From Plakobranchus ocellatus (taxonomy: Eukaryota > Mollusca > Gastropoda > Plakobranchidae): 33,081 nucleotides of DNA. The notes under the pieces were generated by a model. It made no database searches and was not told the origin of the DNA. It was given only the letters and a program-made list of their open reading frames with translations. Both the position numbers and the translations under genes were made by a program. Below, piece after piece: positions 32,878 through 33,081 of this stretch; position 1 is the first letter of the stretch, and the number at the start of each line of letters is the position of its first letter. The DNA is taken from the NCBI GenBank assembly GCA_019648995.1, contig BLXT01008389.1, positions 391,339 through 424,419 on the forward strand, read 5' to 3'.

Positions 32878-32914
32878 TATATTCATACACGTATACAATT
32901 ATATAGTATTCCAT

Positions 32915-32918
<4 letters not shown>

Positions 32919-32953
<35 letters not shown>

Positions 32954-32966
32954 TCCCTCTCTCTCT
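32919..32966. repeat. (CT)n microsatellite
   Basis: A CT run with two CC interruptions, 45 bp to the right of the TA run. Confidence 0.97.
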
Positions 32967-33081
32967 ATTATTCGCTGAATGGAAGCCTTTCGAATAGTTG
33001 AATAAGACTTTCTTCAACCACCTTCAGGATCCTTAAACTTATTTATATGTTTCTGGTAGTGCGGTATTTGTATACTTTTTT

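Larger units (their letters stand above)
30421..33081. other. AVL9 upstream region
   Basis: No supported coding exon. It should contain the AVL9 5' leader and promoter. It also holds the palindrome at 31811, a region with more CpG than its surroundings near 32040-32330, and two microsatellites at the right edge. Confidence 0.5.

Noticed and set aside
1..33081. CRISPR arrays, operons, riboswitches, prophage or other bacterial features
   Set aside because: Gene structure with GT-AG introns, SINE/LINE relics and microsatellites shows eukaryotic DNA; no regularly spaced repeats were seen.

Overview
This window is eukaryotic. It is AT-rich, has long intergenic and intronic stretches, carries GT-AG introns and retroelement debris, and includes an assembly gap of 59 Ns. 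The only gene I can name is an AVL9 orthologue on the minus strand. Its sequence, together with a LINE relic, a tRNA-derived SINE and a transposase-like relic, suggests an invertebrate. A gastropod mollusc is my guess, but nothing here proves the phylum.

Layout: 1-427 is probably intron or non-genic, and 428-736 is a possible last coding exon of a plus-strand gene, with an AATAAA 217 bp after its stop. About 2530-4571 (+) is a decayed transposase-like gene broken by frameshifts and stops. From 4572 to 14193 I see no intact gene, only a perfect 72-bp tandem duplication (6915-7058) and a short broken reading frame (10702-10899). From 14194 to 30420 (-) lies the complete coding region of AVL9. 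It has 15 exons that I could join phase by phase into an open 885-codon reading frame with consensus splice sites. From 30421 to the right edge is the AVL9 upstream region. It includes a stretch relatively rich in CpG near 32.04-32.33 kb, a 20-bp perfect palindrome, and TA and CT microsatellites.

AVL9 introns contain a LINE 3' fragment with an A-rich tail (intron 2, sense to AVL9) and two related SINE copies (intron 11, antisense). A segment of about 0.7 kb that contains exon 10 appears twice, on either side of the N gap. Both exon copies encode the same amino acids and differ at two synonymous sites. Because the exon is 136 bp, using both would break the frame. The simplest reading is two alleles placed in tandem by the assembler, not a biological duplication.

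I found no convincing undescribed system. The items most worth following are the exon-10 duplication at the gap, the large disordered insert encoded by exon 8 of AVL9, the unassigned plus-strand terminal exon, and the transposase-like relic.
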